From Opitutales bacterium UBA5694 (lineage in GTDB: Bacteria; Verrucomicrobiota; Verrucomicrobiia; Opitutales; Opitutaceae): a stretch of DNA of 64,000 nucleotides. The notes beneath the pieces are model-generated. The model was given only the letters and a program-made list of their open reading frames with translations, ran no database searches and was not told where the DNA came from. A program made the translations under genes and the position numbers. The stretch is from NCBI GenBank assembly GCA_002420185.1, contig DIHO01000020.1, forward strand, positions 79,127-143,126, given 5' to 3'. How positions within the stretch are numbered: the stretch's first letter is position 1; each line of letters starts with the position of its first letter. This document shows, in pieces, positions 36,869 through 47,109 of the stretch.

Positions 36869-38158
36869 CTATATCGTATACGGTTTACGGCGTTTGTAGG
36901 TGCGCATGCTATTGGCTTCCGTATCTCCGATGAAGCGTTCCTTCTTCGGATCGAACGTGACCTTGCGTCCCAGCTTCCAACTGATGGCCGCCGCGAAGCA
37001 GGCCATGTGTCCGTAGCGAACGGCCGTCGAGTTGCAAATCGGGTCCTCCCGAGTCTTAACGCAATCGAGGAAGTTGCGGGCATGCATTACTGGATCCGTG
37101 CCGTTGAGCTGGTCATAGGTTTTGTTTTTTAGCATCTTGGGATTGCTGGTTACGATTGCCTTCGCATCCCCTGCTTCTACCCAGCCTTCATCACCTTCGA
37201 AGCGAACAGGGCAAGTACCAAGTCCATCCTGCCAAACGCCTTCCCCTTCAAAACCGGAAAGGCGCATCACCAGTTTGACGCCATTCGAATACTTCGCGAC
37301 TATCTCACCATCGGATACCGGCTCGTATTCAATAGGAGTCGTTCCATCGGCATCCGCAGCCCACTGGCAGACGTCAATTGTATGGGACCCCCACTCAGGC
37401 AATCTCCATGCCGCATACAAACCAGCGTGATTGCGCCAGCGACCTCTGCAATAGGCAGCGTTAAAGTCCATCCACGGCGACGGACCGAGCCACTTGTCCC
37501 AATTCACATCCGCTGGATCAGGCTCCGGTTCGGCCGGCAAAGGCTCAAGGTATTGCTGTAACTCCAAAATACCCGCATGGACGGACGTCACCTGTCCGAG
37601 TTTGCCGCTGCGGGCCAGATCAACCGCCAGCTTGAAATTCGGAACGCTCCGTCGCTGCGTTCCCGCTTGGAAGACGCGCTTGTGTTTCCTAATTGTGTCA
37701 TCTAGCTGCTGGCATTCCATGATATTCATGGCACAAGGCTTTTCGCAATAGATGTCCTTACCCGCCCGAGCTGCGGTGATGGAGGCCGTTGTATGCCAAC
37801 GATCCCCCGTCGCAATGATCACCGAGTCGATGTCATCGCGCTCCAAGACTCCTGACATGTCGCTGTAGGTCATGCAATCCGTATTCCTGTATTCGCGGTC
37901 CGCTAAACGTTTGATGATTTCGCGTCGCTCCTTTTGCACATCGGCAATGGCGACGAATTGACAGTCCCTATGAGCGAAGAATCCCGCGAGGACCTTTCGT
38001 CCCCGCGGACCTAACCCAATGCCCCCCACTATAATTCGATTGCTGGGAGCCACGGCCCCATTTTTACCGAGAGCGCTGGCTGGTATCAGCGTCGGCATGC
38101 CGATAGCGGCAGTAGCAGTTGTTTTTATGAAGTTACGGCGACTTGTTTTTTTATTCAT
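36869..38158 (-). CDS. Tat-exported Gfo/Idh/MocA oxidoreductase
   Basis: 429 residues with a twin-arginine signal (TSRRNFIKTTATAAIGMP). Rossmann part: IIVGGIGLGPRGRKVLAGF, then VIIATGDRWHT and the EKP motif in DIYCEKPCAMN. The C-terminal dimerisation part has the conserved WRNHAGLYAAWRLPEWG region. Family members oxidise or interconvert sugars with bound NAD(P); Tat export in folded form allows cofactor retention in the periplasm. In these bacteria they often accompany ThuA and DUF1080 proteins. Confidence 0.9.
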   Translation of the reverse strand: MNKKTSRRNFIKTTATAAIGMPTLIPASALGKNGAVAPSNRIIVGGIGLGPRGRKVLAGFFAHRDCQFVAIADVQKERREIIKRLADREYRNTDCMTYSDMSGVLERDDIDSVIIATGDRWHTTASITAARAGKDIYCEKPCAMNIMECQQLDDTIRKHKRVFQAGTQRRSVPNFKLAVDLARSGKLGQVTSVHAGILELQQYLEPLPAEPEPDPADVNWDKWLGPSPWMDFNAAYCRGRWRNHAGLYAAWRLPEWGSHTIDVCQWAADADGTTPIEYEPVSDGEIVAKYSNGVKLVMRLSGFEGEGVWQDGLGTCPVRFEGDEGWVEAGDAKAIVTSNPKMLKNKTYDQLNGTDPVMHARNFLDCVKTREDPICNSTAVRYGHMACFAAAISWKLGRKVTFDPKKERFIGDTEANSMRTYKRRKPYTI

Positions 38159-38446
38159 GATTAGGATAACAATTATCGGGTTAAGTCTCGAATTTTTCTG
38201 CGGGTTGTGGCCGAACTCCCAACGGCTATTAAATTCGTAATGGCCAACGACGAGGCGACACCTAAATTCCGCTTAGCGTGATCAGTGGCCGCTCGACAAT
38301 CGACCGCTACCAAATTTAGATACGAGAAATCTTCTAAATGTTTTTTCGAAAAAGATAACATGATGCCTTTGTATTAAAACTGTTTATAAATTTAAGAGAC
38401 CTCAATAAAATTGCACCCTAATTTGCCCTTCCCGCTCATGGGCGAG

Positions 38447-38671
38447 CTATATCTCCGATAAGACCGCAATCTGCCGAAAGAAGCCCCTGCTCAAAATAGG
38501 GTTCCCGATATCAGCAAACATCAATGTAAATTTGCGTGCGCCCAAAGGCATAACAATGATTCCAGCCATCAGACCCGTGCCTACGGCGGCTGAGCTTTTG
38601 AGTAAATTGCGACGATGAAAGCCGCTCTTAGGGCTGTGTGGATCTTTCATCATTAAGGGGCGAGGTGTCAT
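38447..38671 (-). pseudogene. Orphan Tat signal fragment (N-terminal gene remnant)
   Basis: 74 codons: a twin-arginine leader (SGFHRRNLLKSSAAVGTG, about 17-34) and a hydrophobic core, then only about 30 residues that do not form a known domain before the stop. It looks like the start of a Gfo/Idh/MocA or DUF1501-type exported protein whose body was lost. It is 56 bp upstream of... the next minus-strand gene lies beyond 38728, so it is not part of that reading frame. The stretch 38159-38446 shows nothing convincing. Confidence 0.5.
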
Positions 38672-38727
38672 TTGTTTAAAGTTTAACAGAGCGGGGCAAC
38701 CAATATAATTAGATCATCGGAGACAGC

Positions 38728-40080
38728 TTACCCCTTGGAGATACTGTACAAATATTCACCGGTTCTGATGAAGAGTTGTTTTCCGGAAACTGCGGGCGTA
38801 GATAAAGTAAAACTTCCATCGAGTTCGCTCTTTCCCAACAGTTTAAACTCAGGTCCTGCTTGCACTACCGCTACTTCCGAATCTTCAGCCGTAATGTAGA
38901 TTTTTCCATCCGCCAGTACCGGGGATGAACTGACGCGTCCTAAACCCGTAGTCTCAGGTCCCCAAATGACATCACCCGTTTTGGCATCAAGACAAGTAAC
39001 TTGTCCGAAGTCCTCGACCATATAAAAGTATTTCCCATCGCAGATGGGTGTAGGCACATCCGGACTACCGGCCGGCTTTTCGTATTTCCAAACCAGATGG
39101 CTTTCGGTGACATCGCCCTTCCCTCCTGCCCGCAAGGCCAGTAGAGGCTTTTTCCGAGTAGGCGCGTAAATCATGCCATCATAAGCTACCGGTGAGGGGA
39201 CAATACGGAAGTTGCGCGCTTTTTGGGGATTTAGGCCCCCGGCTCTCCAAATCTCACTACCGGTATCAGGATCGTGGCCGCTCACATAGTCTCCGCCCGT
39301 TATAATTAATTGAACACCATCCTTGGTCTTAGAAAGTGCAGGCGTTGTATAGGCGTCCGGCGATTCATGGACCGCGTCGGTTTCACGCTCTACATACCAA
39401 AGCTCCTTCCCTGTCTTCTTATCCAAGGCCAGGAGGTAGGACGGATCGTCCGTGCGCATGCCGTGCAAAACCTGGATGATGAGCTTATCCTCGTACAGGA
39501 CCGGCGAAGACGCATAACCTGCCAACAATCCAAACTTCCAATGCGATTTCTGAATGTCGTACTTCCAAAGTAATTTGCCCTTCATATCCACAGCTGTAAC
39601 GACCCCATTTCCCGTCACGACCCAAATGGTTTCTCCATCCGATACAGGTGATGGCGAACTCATATTCTGCTTGAACGCGATCTTGTTGCCCTCGTCCAAT
39701 TCGCTTTGCCACTGAATAGAGCCATCCTTCTTGGAAAGGCAGAACAAGACAATCTCCTGGCCGCCCGGCCCCATTCCCGGAGGTGGAGCGGGGCGTCGCC
39801 CTCTTCCCGCCGGAGCGGGTTCCACTAGAAGTGCCGCCTCCTGCTCAGATGGCGACACTACAAATACTTTATTCCCGACGACGATCGGAGAAGCCCCACT
39901 CCAAGCAGGCAGCTTCACCTTCCAGGAAACGTTAAAATCAACGGTCCATTCGACCGGCAAATCTTCAGCGAAACCAATCCCATTTCCGCTAGGGCCACGC
40001 CACGCGGGCCAATCAGCGAACGTGGAGAGAGACAAGCTCGCGAATAAACCGAGTGCGACTATGCTTTTGAGGTAATTCAT
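38728..40080 (-). CDS. Secreted PQQ-like beta-propeller protein
   Basis: 450 residues with a signal peptide (about 1-22). Eight-bladed PQQ/BamB-like repeats: DWPAWRGPSGNGIG at the start, KKDGSIQWQSELDEG, DMKGKLLWKYDI, DKKTGKELWYVE, DPDTGSEIWRAGG and DAKTGDVIWGPET. A proline/glycine-rich insert (PAPAGRGRRPAPPPGMGPGG, about 88-107) interrupts one blade. Common in planctomycetes and verrucomicrobia; whether it binds PQQ or is only a scaffold is unknown. Confidence 0.85.
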   Translation of the reverse strand: MNYLKSIVALGLFASLSLSTFADWPAWRGPSGNGIGFAEDLPVEWTVDFNVSWKVKLPAWSGASPIVVGNKVFVVSPSEQEAALLVEPAPAGRGRRPAPPPGMGPGGQEIVLFCLSKKDGSIQWQSELDEGNKIAFKQNMSSPSPVSDGETIWVVTGNGVVTAVDMKGKLLWKYDIQKSHWKFGLLAGYASSPVLYEDKLIIQVLHGMRTDDPSYLLALDKKTGKELWYVERETDAVHESPDAYTTPALSKTKDGVQLIITGGDYVSGHDPDTGSEIWRAGGLNPQKARNFRIVPSPVAYDGMIYAPTRKKPLLALRAGGKGDVTESHLVWKYEKPAGSPDVPTPICDGKYFYMVEDFGQVTCLDAKTGDVIWGPETTGLGRVSSSPVLADGKIYITAEDSEVAVVQAGPEFKLLGKSELDGSFTLSTPAVSGKQLFIRTGEYLYSISKG

Positions 40081-40589
40081 AATAGACTATCCAAAGAATC
40101 GTTTGGAAACTAGCGAACTAAAGCTAAAATGGGAAAAAGCATAATACATGTTCGCTACTCAGAGTCGCGAGATAGGATTAGCAGCTGATGTCGAGCTCAC
40201 CCTGGTCGGTCGGTGAAGGAGGGGAAGATATCGGGGGTCTGCCGAGCGAGGAAACACAACTGTAAGAGGTATTGCCCCAGTCTTGAGATTTTTCAAGGAG
40301 CATTTACTGATTTGGTAATGTCCCAAATGAATGGTTCCGAAGTAGATGCCTATAATGAGCTGGACTCTGTAGTCCCGAAGTTTCGGTGGTCTTAAGAACG
40401 TTTTGCACAACTAAGGGAAGCGATGGACGGTGTGATTTCGGCAATCGACGCCTTCTACACTTTTTTTAGGCAAACAGCGAGTGATTTACCATGAGGAGAA
40501 CAACTAATCCTACGATTGGCGTTATTCAATGTAGGTTTAGTCTTTTAACGAAAGTACAATTCCTCCAGCCTTCTCGCTTTTTTTATCCT
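40081..40589. other. Intergenic region with no recognised gene
   Basis: 509 bp between divergent genes. Short ORFs on both strands overlap one another and match nothing I know. A T-run (CTTTTTTTAG) lies near 40461. The open frame of the following symporter extends upstream to 40491, but the ATG at 40590 fits its first membrane helix best. Confidence 0.4.
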
Positions 40590-42284
40590 ATGGGAGCTAT
40601 TCTGTCTTTTCTTTTCTTCACCGGACTTGTCGGTTTCGTTACCTACCTCCGGACGCACAACGATAACCTTCACACATCCAAAGGCTACTTCCTCGCAGGG
40701 AATAGCCTCAATGGTTGGGTTATTGCCGGGTCGCTCATGCTGACGAATCTCAGTGCTGCAAACTTCACCGGGGTGACTGCAAATGTCTACGGGAGCAATC
40801 TCTCCCCCATTGCCTGGACCGTAACCGTTGTTCCCCCTCTCATTTATTTTTGTGCTGTTCTCCTGCCCACTTTTCTAAAGGGCGGATTTACAACCATTCC
40901 CGAATTTCTAGAAAATCGGTTTCGCAAATCCACGCGACGACTGATCGCGGTTATGTTTCTATTCGTCTATATTCTGAGCTCGATGCCAGCAGCTCTCTAT
41001 GGTGGGGCCATCGCGATCAACCTGCTATTCGATATTTCCGGATCGCTTGGATTGAATAACGAATTGGTCATTTGGATAGTGGTATGGTCCCTTGGAATTA
41101 TCGGCAGCATCTATGCATTATTCGGAGGGCTAAAGGGTGTCGCAATATCGGATACACTCAATGGAATTGGCCTATTGATCGGAGGAGCTTTCGTATTCGC
41201 AATCGGGATCTATGAAGTTGGCAACAAAGACTTCTTTGCCGGTGTCAGCACCATTCTGACTAAGAACACTCAAATACTCGACGCCGTTGGAGATGCCACC
41301 GATAGCGTTCCCTTCTCGATTCTCTTCACGGGCATGATCATCCACAATTTGTTCTTCTGGAGCACCAATCAATTCATCGTGCAGCGCACCCTAGGAGCTC
41401 GCAGTTTAAAGGAAGGGCAAAAAGGTGTAATGCTTACCGCCTTTTTCAAGATACTGAATATTTTCTATATAGCATTTCCCGGGATAATCGTATTTCACTT
41501 ATACGGAGGAAACTATTTTGAAAACAACGATTGGGCCTACCCTACTTTGATTCGAGATATCATGCCGAGCATGTTTGTCGGATTCTTCGCCGCCGTTATT
41601 TTCGGAGCCGTTCTCAGTACATTCAACTCCGTCCTCAACAGCGCCGTGACAATATTGGCGCTGGATATTTACAAACCGCTCTTTGGAAAGAATCTCAGCG
41701 ACCACGAAATTATTCAACGCAGCAAGCGTTTCGGGCTCATCATAGCCATAGCCACGATGATCATTGCTCCATTCATCATGTACTTCCCTGAAGGTCTCTT
41801 CACGTTTATGGTGAAAGTCGACAGCTTATTCGGTGGACCCATTTTTATGGTCATGCTCTTGGCTTATTTCTCCAAACGAGTTTCTCCATTCGCAGTGAAT
41901 CTTTGCCTGGCCTTGTTTGTCCTAACGTACGGAGCGGTTATGTTCTGGATTCAGCCGGAGCTACACTTTATGCACTGCATGGCTATTCTCTTCGTCTGCT
42001 TCACCCTGCTAGCGTTAACCCTAGGCCACTTCTTCCCTTACGAAAAACCTGACCTTCCAACAACTGGACCTGATGGCGTCGACACAACGCCCTGGAAGCA
42101 CTTCAAATGGATCAGCATTCTGGCTACGGTCATTATGATAGGCACGTATATCTTCTTTTCCCCTCTCGGCGTCGCCAGCACCAACAGTCCCAAAACCATC
42201 GAGTACGGACTGATCATCGCCGGCATCATCTTTGCCTTTGTCTTCTTCCTAGGACCACTCTTTTGGAAACAACGTAGGACATAG
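40590..42284 (+). CDS. SSS-family sodium:solute symporter (SGLT-like)
   Basis: 564 residues from the ATG at 40590, at the first helix (MGAILSFLFFTGLVGF). About 14 membrane helices. SSS signs: KGYFLAGNSLNGWVIAGSLM (first bound-sodium region), ALFGGLKGVAISDTLNG, FFWSTNQFIVQRTLGA and FGAVLSTFNSVLNSAVT. The subgroup resembles sugar (SGLT-like) importers. It converges with a cytoplasmic-type sulfatase gene (40 bp apart), suggesting import of a sulfated or sugar substrate. Substrate not known. Confidence 0.9.
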   Translation: MGAILSFLFFTGLVGFVTYLRTHNDNLHTSKGYFLAGNSLNGWVIAGSLMLTNLSAANFTGVTANVYGSNLSPIAWTVTVVPPLIYFCAVLLPTFLKGGFTTIPEFLENRFRKSTRRLIAVMFLFVYILSSMPAALYGGAIAINLLFDISGSLGLNNELVIWIVVWSLGIIGSIYALFGGLKGVAISDTLNGIGLLIGGAFVFAIGIYEVGNKDFFAGVSTILTKNTQILDAVGDATDSVPFSILFTGMIIHNLFFWSTNQFIVQRTLGARSLKEGQKGVMLTAFFKILNIFYIAFPGIIVFHLYGGNYFENNDWAYPTLIRDIMPSMFVGFFAAVIFGAVLSTFNSVLNSAVTILALDIYKPLFGKNLSDHEIIQRSKRFGLIIAIATMIIAPFIMYFPEGLFTFMVKVDSLFGGPIFMVMLLAYFSKRVSPFAVNLCLALFVLTYGAVMFWIQPELHFMHCMAILFVCFTLLALTLGHFFPYEKPDLPTTGPDGVDTTPWKHFKWISILATVIMIGTYIFFSPLGVASTNSPKTIEYGLIIAGIIFAFVFFLGPLFWKQRRT

Positions 42285-42323
42285 TAGACGCGTCGCTCGC
42301 ACGATGTAGAATGTAACAGCAGA

Positions 42324-43802
42324 TCAAGCTACTGCATTTCGCTCTCGGACCAAGTCCTTCTCGGAATCGGTATTCGAGTATTTCCTTTCCAATTCGAGAC
42401 GGATATTTGTGTATTCTTTATTATAATACAGATTTCTAGCCTGACCCGGGTCAGTTTGTAAATCGTATAACTCGCCGTACTCGCGCGTATCGTAAAGTAC
42501 GAGTTTGAATTGCGACTCAATAAACGTCCTTTGCTTGTAGGGGCCCTGGGCTGGCCGAAATTCCGCTAGACAATGATCTCGAACTTCAGCGGTAGGATCC
42601 ATCCACGCTTGAGTCTGTAGCACCGCTTGACTCCGTTCCAAAGAATCGAGGCCCGCAATATCCAAAAAAGTCGATCCCAAATCCACAAGCGATTGAAGCG
42701 CCTGGCTTTTCTGCCCCTGAATCGCAACATCCGGATGAGCAACGATGAAGGGTACCCGCTGAGCGCTTTCGTACGCTGGTAACCCCTTGCCCCACAGGCC
42801 GTGATCTCCCAGGTAGTCACCGTGATCGGACGTAAATACGATCAATGTCTCATCAATCGTACCATCTACTTCCAATCGATCCAGAATGCGTCCGATGTGA
42901 TGGTCCATTAAACTGACCATCCCATAATAGACGGCCCTCAACGAACGGACATCCGAAGGGCTAAGTTCCGGACGGATCTTTACGTCTCCCCACGCTTTTC
43001 TCTGAAGCTGAGGGTCATCACCATAATAATCACCGCAAGCCAAGCTTCGGTAGAAATCCGGTAACGAATCGAGTTCGGGGTTTCCAATCGGTTCCGACAG
43101 AGTTGAAGGATCATACATCGATGCCCAAGGCTCCGGAGTGACGTAAGGATTATGAGGATCTTGAAAGCTAGACCAAAGAAAAAATGGCTTATCATTTTCT
43201 TTGGCTCGATCAATAGCCGCTATCGATCGGTCGGCCACCCAATACGATCCATGATGTTCTTCCGAAAGCGACCAAGGGCCAAAGTGATCGTAATCGTGAA
43301 TGTCGAAATAGCATTTCGTATCGACACCCTCATTACGCATCCAAGCCCCGTAGTGCATTCCCGAAGCGTGAGGTTCGGAAGTATGACCGATTACCAATTC
43401 TGCATGTTCAAACCCGAAGTACGGGCCAAACCAATTGTCAAAATGATCAAGATCATGAACCTTGGGAGCAGACTCGAAGCTAGCAGGATCCTTGCAAGCC
43501 TGGAAGTGTGCCTTGCCGATTAAGCTGGTTGCATAACCGGCATCCGAAAAGCGATCCGCTACCGTTGGTCTATAATCCTCCGGCAGCGAAGTCCCGACAT
43601 GAAAACAACCATGCCTCGAAGGATATTCACTTGTTAATATCGAACACCTTGTTGGCGTGCATACAGGATTAACGGTATAGGCTCGTTCAAAGAGAATTCC
43701 ACGGTCAGCGAGACGATCGAGATTGGGCGTACGAATTTCCTGATTCTGCCGACCCAAGCAATCCCATCGCTGCTGATCACTGGTAATAAGCAGAATGTTC
43801 AT
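42324..43802 (-). CDS. Sulfatase without signal peptide (predicted cytoplasmic)
   Basis: 492 residues from the ATG at 43802, which opens directly with the first strand of the fold (MNILLITSDQQRWDCLG). Signature CTPTR at 48-52, GKAHFQACKDP, FTSDHGDYLGDHGLWGKG and the C-terminal EYGELYDLQTDPGQ. The other six sulfatases here have signal or lipoprotein leaders; this one has none, and no upstream in-frame ATG adds one. It resembles cytoplasmic choline-sulfatase-like or S1 enzymes acting on imported monomers. Convergent with the symporter gene. Confidence 0.88.
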   Translation of the reverse strand: MNILLITSDQQRWDCLGRQNQEIRTPNLDRLADRGILFERAYTVNPVCTPTRCSILTSEYPSRHGCFHVGTSLPEDYRPTVADRFSDAGYATSLIGKAHFQACKDPASFESAPKVHDLDHFDNWFGPYFGFEHAELVIGHTSEPHASGMHYGAWMRNEGVDTKCYFDIHDYDHFGPWSLSEEHHGSYWVADRSIAAIDRAKENDKPFFLWSSFQDPHNPYVTPEPWASMYDPSTLSEPIGNPELDSLPDFYRSLACGDYYGDDPQLQRKAWGDVKIRPELSPSDVRSLRAVYYGMVSLMDHHIGRILDRLEVDGTIDETLIVFTSDHGDYLGDHGLWGKGLPAYESAQRVPFIVAHPDVAIQGQKSQALQSLVDLGSTFLDIAGLDSLERSQAVLQTQAWMDPTAEVRDHCLAEFRPAQGPYKQRTFIESQFKLVLYDTREYGELYDLQTDPGQARNLYYNKEYTNIRLELERKYSNTDSEKDLVRERNAVA

Positions 43803-44237
43803 TATTAAAAATATTAGCTTAGTTTGATTCAATCGGCAAGATGCAAAACAGTCACCTCACCCTGTATATCATTTCCTACAAGATCAATGCCGCTCAAAAA
43901 GGCGTCCGTCAAAGCCAAGTCGAAAACGAAGGAAAGCCAATTATTGAATTGGAGGTAGTTCTTCATATCGATTTCCTTCCGCTCGCTTGGCCGAGAGGCT
44001 CCCGCGTTGCCAACATCTCCCACGTGAAGGAGTATGGAGTCTACATCCAAACTCCAAAGAGGTACAGAGGTATTCAATTTGTCATTCAAATCGAAGATTA
44101 CACCTACTTCGTTTCCTACTGATCCAGCCATTGGATCAACCGATATAGTCGATCCACGAGCGTCATTAATATGAATTTAGTAACCAGTTTTCTTATACTT
44201 TCGGTCTGTTCTTTAAAGGAATAAATAGTATTGAATT

Positions 44238-44588
44238 TTGGGTATAAGAGAAAGTCGTCAGCAGATCCCGAATTACCGTCAAGTCCACTATCGACTTCAA
44301 AATCTAAGAAGCCCCACTGATTCCACTACTCATTCCAAACGCTCCCGTCTATGCAATCTGGGCGTCTTGGAAAAACCCGATAGCGAATTCCTCAGCCTCA
44401 TCCGACCTCGTGGCCAAAAGGCACTGTCTTTCGTTCGTATTATAAAGCCCTACACTGGAGATATTGTCGTAACGGACTTGCACCCCGGGGCATGTGTCGC
44501 ATCGATAAGTCACCCTCTACCTATCGAACTCCAAGGAGGGGAAACAGGGTCAACGATCAAGGGTGTAATTGAGGTTTCGATTCAATAA
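44238..44588 (+). CDS. Unassigned ORF, possibly a decayed secreted protein
   Basis: 116 codons in the 43803-44658 gap. The last 75 residues have alternating strands suggesting an immunoglobulin-like fold (LSFVRIIKPYTGDIVV, ISHPLPIELQGG), ending VIEVSIQ. A likely signal sequence, MNLVTSFLILSVCS, starts at 44171 but in another frame and stops soon, so the gene may be frameshifted. A second ORF (43829-44131, minus strand, 100 codons) is also open but has no known motif. The rest of the gap shows nothing. Confidence 0.35.
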   Translation: MGIRESRQQIPNYRQVHYRLQNLRSPTDSTTHSKRSRLCNLGVLEKPDSEFLSLIRPRGQKALSFVRIIKPYTGDIVVTDLHPGACVASISHPLPIELQGGETGSTIKGVIEVSIQ

Positions 44589-44658
44589 CGGCAAATTCAT
44601 TTCAACTGGCCGCTGAGAACGGGACAATTGGATTTTCGAACGACTACCTTAAGCTCCC

Positions 44659-47109
44659 CTAAAGTTCGAACTTAACGCCCGTGTTAAGCGTCCATGGTCG
44701 AATACGGTAGTAGCGGGAACGAGAAGGGTCTCCCTCATAGTAATCAAACACCGGTTCGTTGGTTATATTTCGCCATTCCATGTAAAGTCGCGTTTTCGGC
44801 TGCAATTTGTAGCTCAATAATGCATCGAAGCCCCCATTGGGCCCGACATAGCGGTCTTTCTCGGGACTGTTTGAGACTCGATAGATACTCTCTGTTTCAT
44901 AGTCCCATTTTAATTGGGCGAACAGCTTTTTATTTTCATATTTCAACGCAACCTTCAAATCGGAATCAGGACTACGCATAAGCGGTAGCGATTCTCCAGG
45001 GCGGGAGGGGTAATCTATCTCCGTGTCAAGAGCTTCGTAGTTGACATTAACCGACAAGCCATCAGGGAGAATTGCAACCGAAATCGGTTGATTCCAGGTA
45101 AGAGCCAATCCTCTAGCGCTACCATCCGAACCGTTTTCCTGCCGCTGCAACTCGAATCCGTCGTACACTCCACCTAAAACGAACGATTCTCGACTGAAAA
45201 TATAGTCTTCGATCGACCGATCGAAAAGCTCGACAGAAACCAGTCCTGAGTCGCCCACTCTAACATCCATCGAAATGTCGAGATTTTCGTAGAGCGTAGG
45301 GCTCAATTCCGGGTTGCCTTCCTCGACCTCCCGGTCTTCTAGTCGCACATGGCGGTAGGGAACGACCTCCGCGTACTGAGGACGATCAATCGTTTTCGTA
45401 TAGGAAACTATAAAGGTCGTTCGCTCATTCCACCTGTATCGAAAATGCGAATTCGAAAACAAATGGTCATACTGAGTCGCTCCTTCCGTCGGTGTCGTAC
45501 CTAGGTAAACCGTTTCCTCAAAATTCCCATCCGAGTCTTTGTCTAAAGTATCCGGACCCAAACGCACTTCGTTGCTGCGGAACGAAATCAAGGTCTCCTC
45601 TTGGCGCAAGCCGAGAATACCCCGCCATTTACCCACGTCGAAATCCAACATGCCATACATTGCGTCTACCCGCTCATCCACTTGGTACGTACTCAGATCA
45701 GATCGCTCGCGCGAACGGCGCTCATCGTATCGGAAAGAGTCGATATTATCCCGCAAAAACGCATTAACTTTCTGCCCATCGATAACTGTATCCAATATAT
45801 ATTTACCACCTAAAAACGAGACTCCAGTATCCTGGGATCGGACGCTTTCGAGCGTAAATACATCAGGACCGGAATACGTATCGTAGTACTTAGAATTATA
45901 ATCAACTGAGCTATCCCGCTCCCGACTCTTCGCCCCCATACGGATACTCAGGTTCTCATTCCCAAGAATGTTCTTTCTTTTCAAATTTGTCGAGATAATC
46001 GCATCTGACTCGTTTGTCGACCGCTCTCGAAAGGAAGCATCTTCGAATTCGTAGTGCTCGAGATCCTCAAAAACCCGTTCGTTTTCAATCTCAACGCGGG
46101 GGAACCTGGATTTCTCCAAGTCGTATCGAAGGTCCACATCTGACATCACGAAATCGAAATTCGAGTGCCCAAACGGGGTTACGCTTTCGTCTTGATATGT
46201 GTATTTGAAATCCCATTCCCAGTTGCCCTTTATCCACTCGCCTCCGAGCGAAGTTTCGAGCAACTCGATATCGGAGCCGTAGGCATGATACCCGCGTTCG
46301 ATCTCAGCACCCTCGACATTGCCCCCCTCGCTGTAAATTGACACATAGTTTCCCTGATTGAAGCGATACTTGAAATGCGGCCGATTTTCAAGGTCTTCCA
46401 GATTTTGATAGCTTCCCCGCCAAAAAAAAACCAACGACTCACTCACCTTCAAGTCCAATGCCGCACTCACTTCCTTTTCATCAATCCACTCGTTAAGATC
46501 GTAAAGCCGCATCTCCTTTAAAACAATTTGAGATTCGCCATCCACTTTGCGTCGAAACCAGTCCTTGAGACTGTACTGTGCATCATCGTAATCTTTATCG
46601 ATCCTAAACGACAAACGCCCTCCTAAGGTTCTTTTTTTGTTGATAGGCCCACCAATAGACAATTCCGCTTCGCGACCCCAATATCCGTCCATTGAGCCGT
46701 ATTTGCCCTCCAGGCCAATCTTTGTCGAAATCGATTTTTGCTCGTACGCTGGACGTGTCTTTAGACTGATCGAACCACCACGCGAGTCGGCATCCTGGTC
46801 TGGTGTCACGGCTTTCATCACCTCGACTGACGTCACCGAGTCAGCCGATATACTATCAAGCGAACGACGCGAATCTTCCCCATCAATGGTAATGTTGGCG
46901 AATGACAAATCCGGACGTCGACTGAGTGCCTCCCGAACGCTCGAATCATCGACCAGATCCACCGCGTTTTTCTCACTCACAATTGCGTCACTGCGTTCCT
47001 CGTCTTCATTTCCCTTTCCACTCAAGGGAATCGTTGATATCGCCGCAACCAATACCAATCCGCTTAATCGAGATAGGTGACGATAGAAAATGAGTCTGGG
47101 AAAAATCAA
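44659..47109 (-). CDS. TonB-dependent outer-membrane receptor
   Basis: 816 residues. The start is a TTG at 47109: no ATG lies between it and the upstream in-frame stop, and it leads into a signal sequence (LSGLVLVAAISTIPLSG). A compact plug (about 45-125: VREALSRRPDLSFANITID, SRGGSISLKTRP) is followed by a long beta-barrel with TonB-receptor ending (LYMEWRNITNEPVFDYYEG, RIRPWTLNTGVKFEL). No carboxypeptidase-like N-domain and no SusD gene nearby, as expected outside Bacteroidetes. Ligand unknown; neighbours suggest a sulfated glycan fragment. Confidence 0.85.
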   Translation of the reverse strand: MIFPRLIFYRHLSRLSGLVLVAAISTIPLSGKGNEDEERSDAIVSEKNAVDLVDDSSVREALSRRPDLSFANITIDGEDSRRSLDSISADSVTSVEVMKAVTPDQDADSRGGSISLKTRPAYEQKSISTKIGLEGKYGSMDGYWGREAELSIGGPINKKRTLGGRLSFRIDKDYDDAQYSLKDWFRRKVDGESQIVLKEMRLYDLNEWIDEKEVSAALDLKVSESLVFFWRGSYQNLEDLENRPHFKYRFNQGNYVSIYSEGGNVEGAEIERGYHAYGSDIELLETSLGGEWIKGNWEWDFKYTYQDESVTPFGHSNFDFVMSDVDLRYDLEKSRFPRVEIENERVFEDLEHYEFEDASFRERSTNESDAIISTNLKRKNILGNENLSIRMGAKSRERDSSVDYNSKYYDTYSGPDVFTLESVRSQDTGVSFLGGKYILDTVIDGQKVNAFLRDNIDSFRYDERRSRERSDLSTYQVDERVDAMYGMLDFDVGKWRGILGLRQEETLISFRSNEVRLGPDTLDKDSDGNFEETVYLGTTPTEGATQYDHLFSNSHFRYRWNERTTFIVSYTKTIDRPQYAEVVPYRHVRLEDREVEEGNPELSPTLYENLDISMDVRVGDSGLVSVELFDRSIEDYIFSRESFVLGGVYDGFELQRQENGSDGSARGLALTWNQPISVAILPDGLSVNVNYEALDTEIDYPSRPGESLPLMRSPDSDLKVALKYENKKLFAQLKWDYETESIYRVSNSPEKDRYVGPNGGFDALLSYKLQPKTRLYMEWRNITNEPVFDYYEGDPSRSRYYRIRPWTLNTGVKFEL

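Noticed and set aside
43829..44131. 100-codon minus-strand ORF upstream of the leaderless sulfatase
   Set aside because: No motif, no signal peptide, and an overlapping plus-strand ORF of similar length; too weak to call as a gene.
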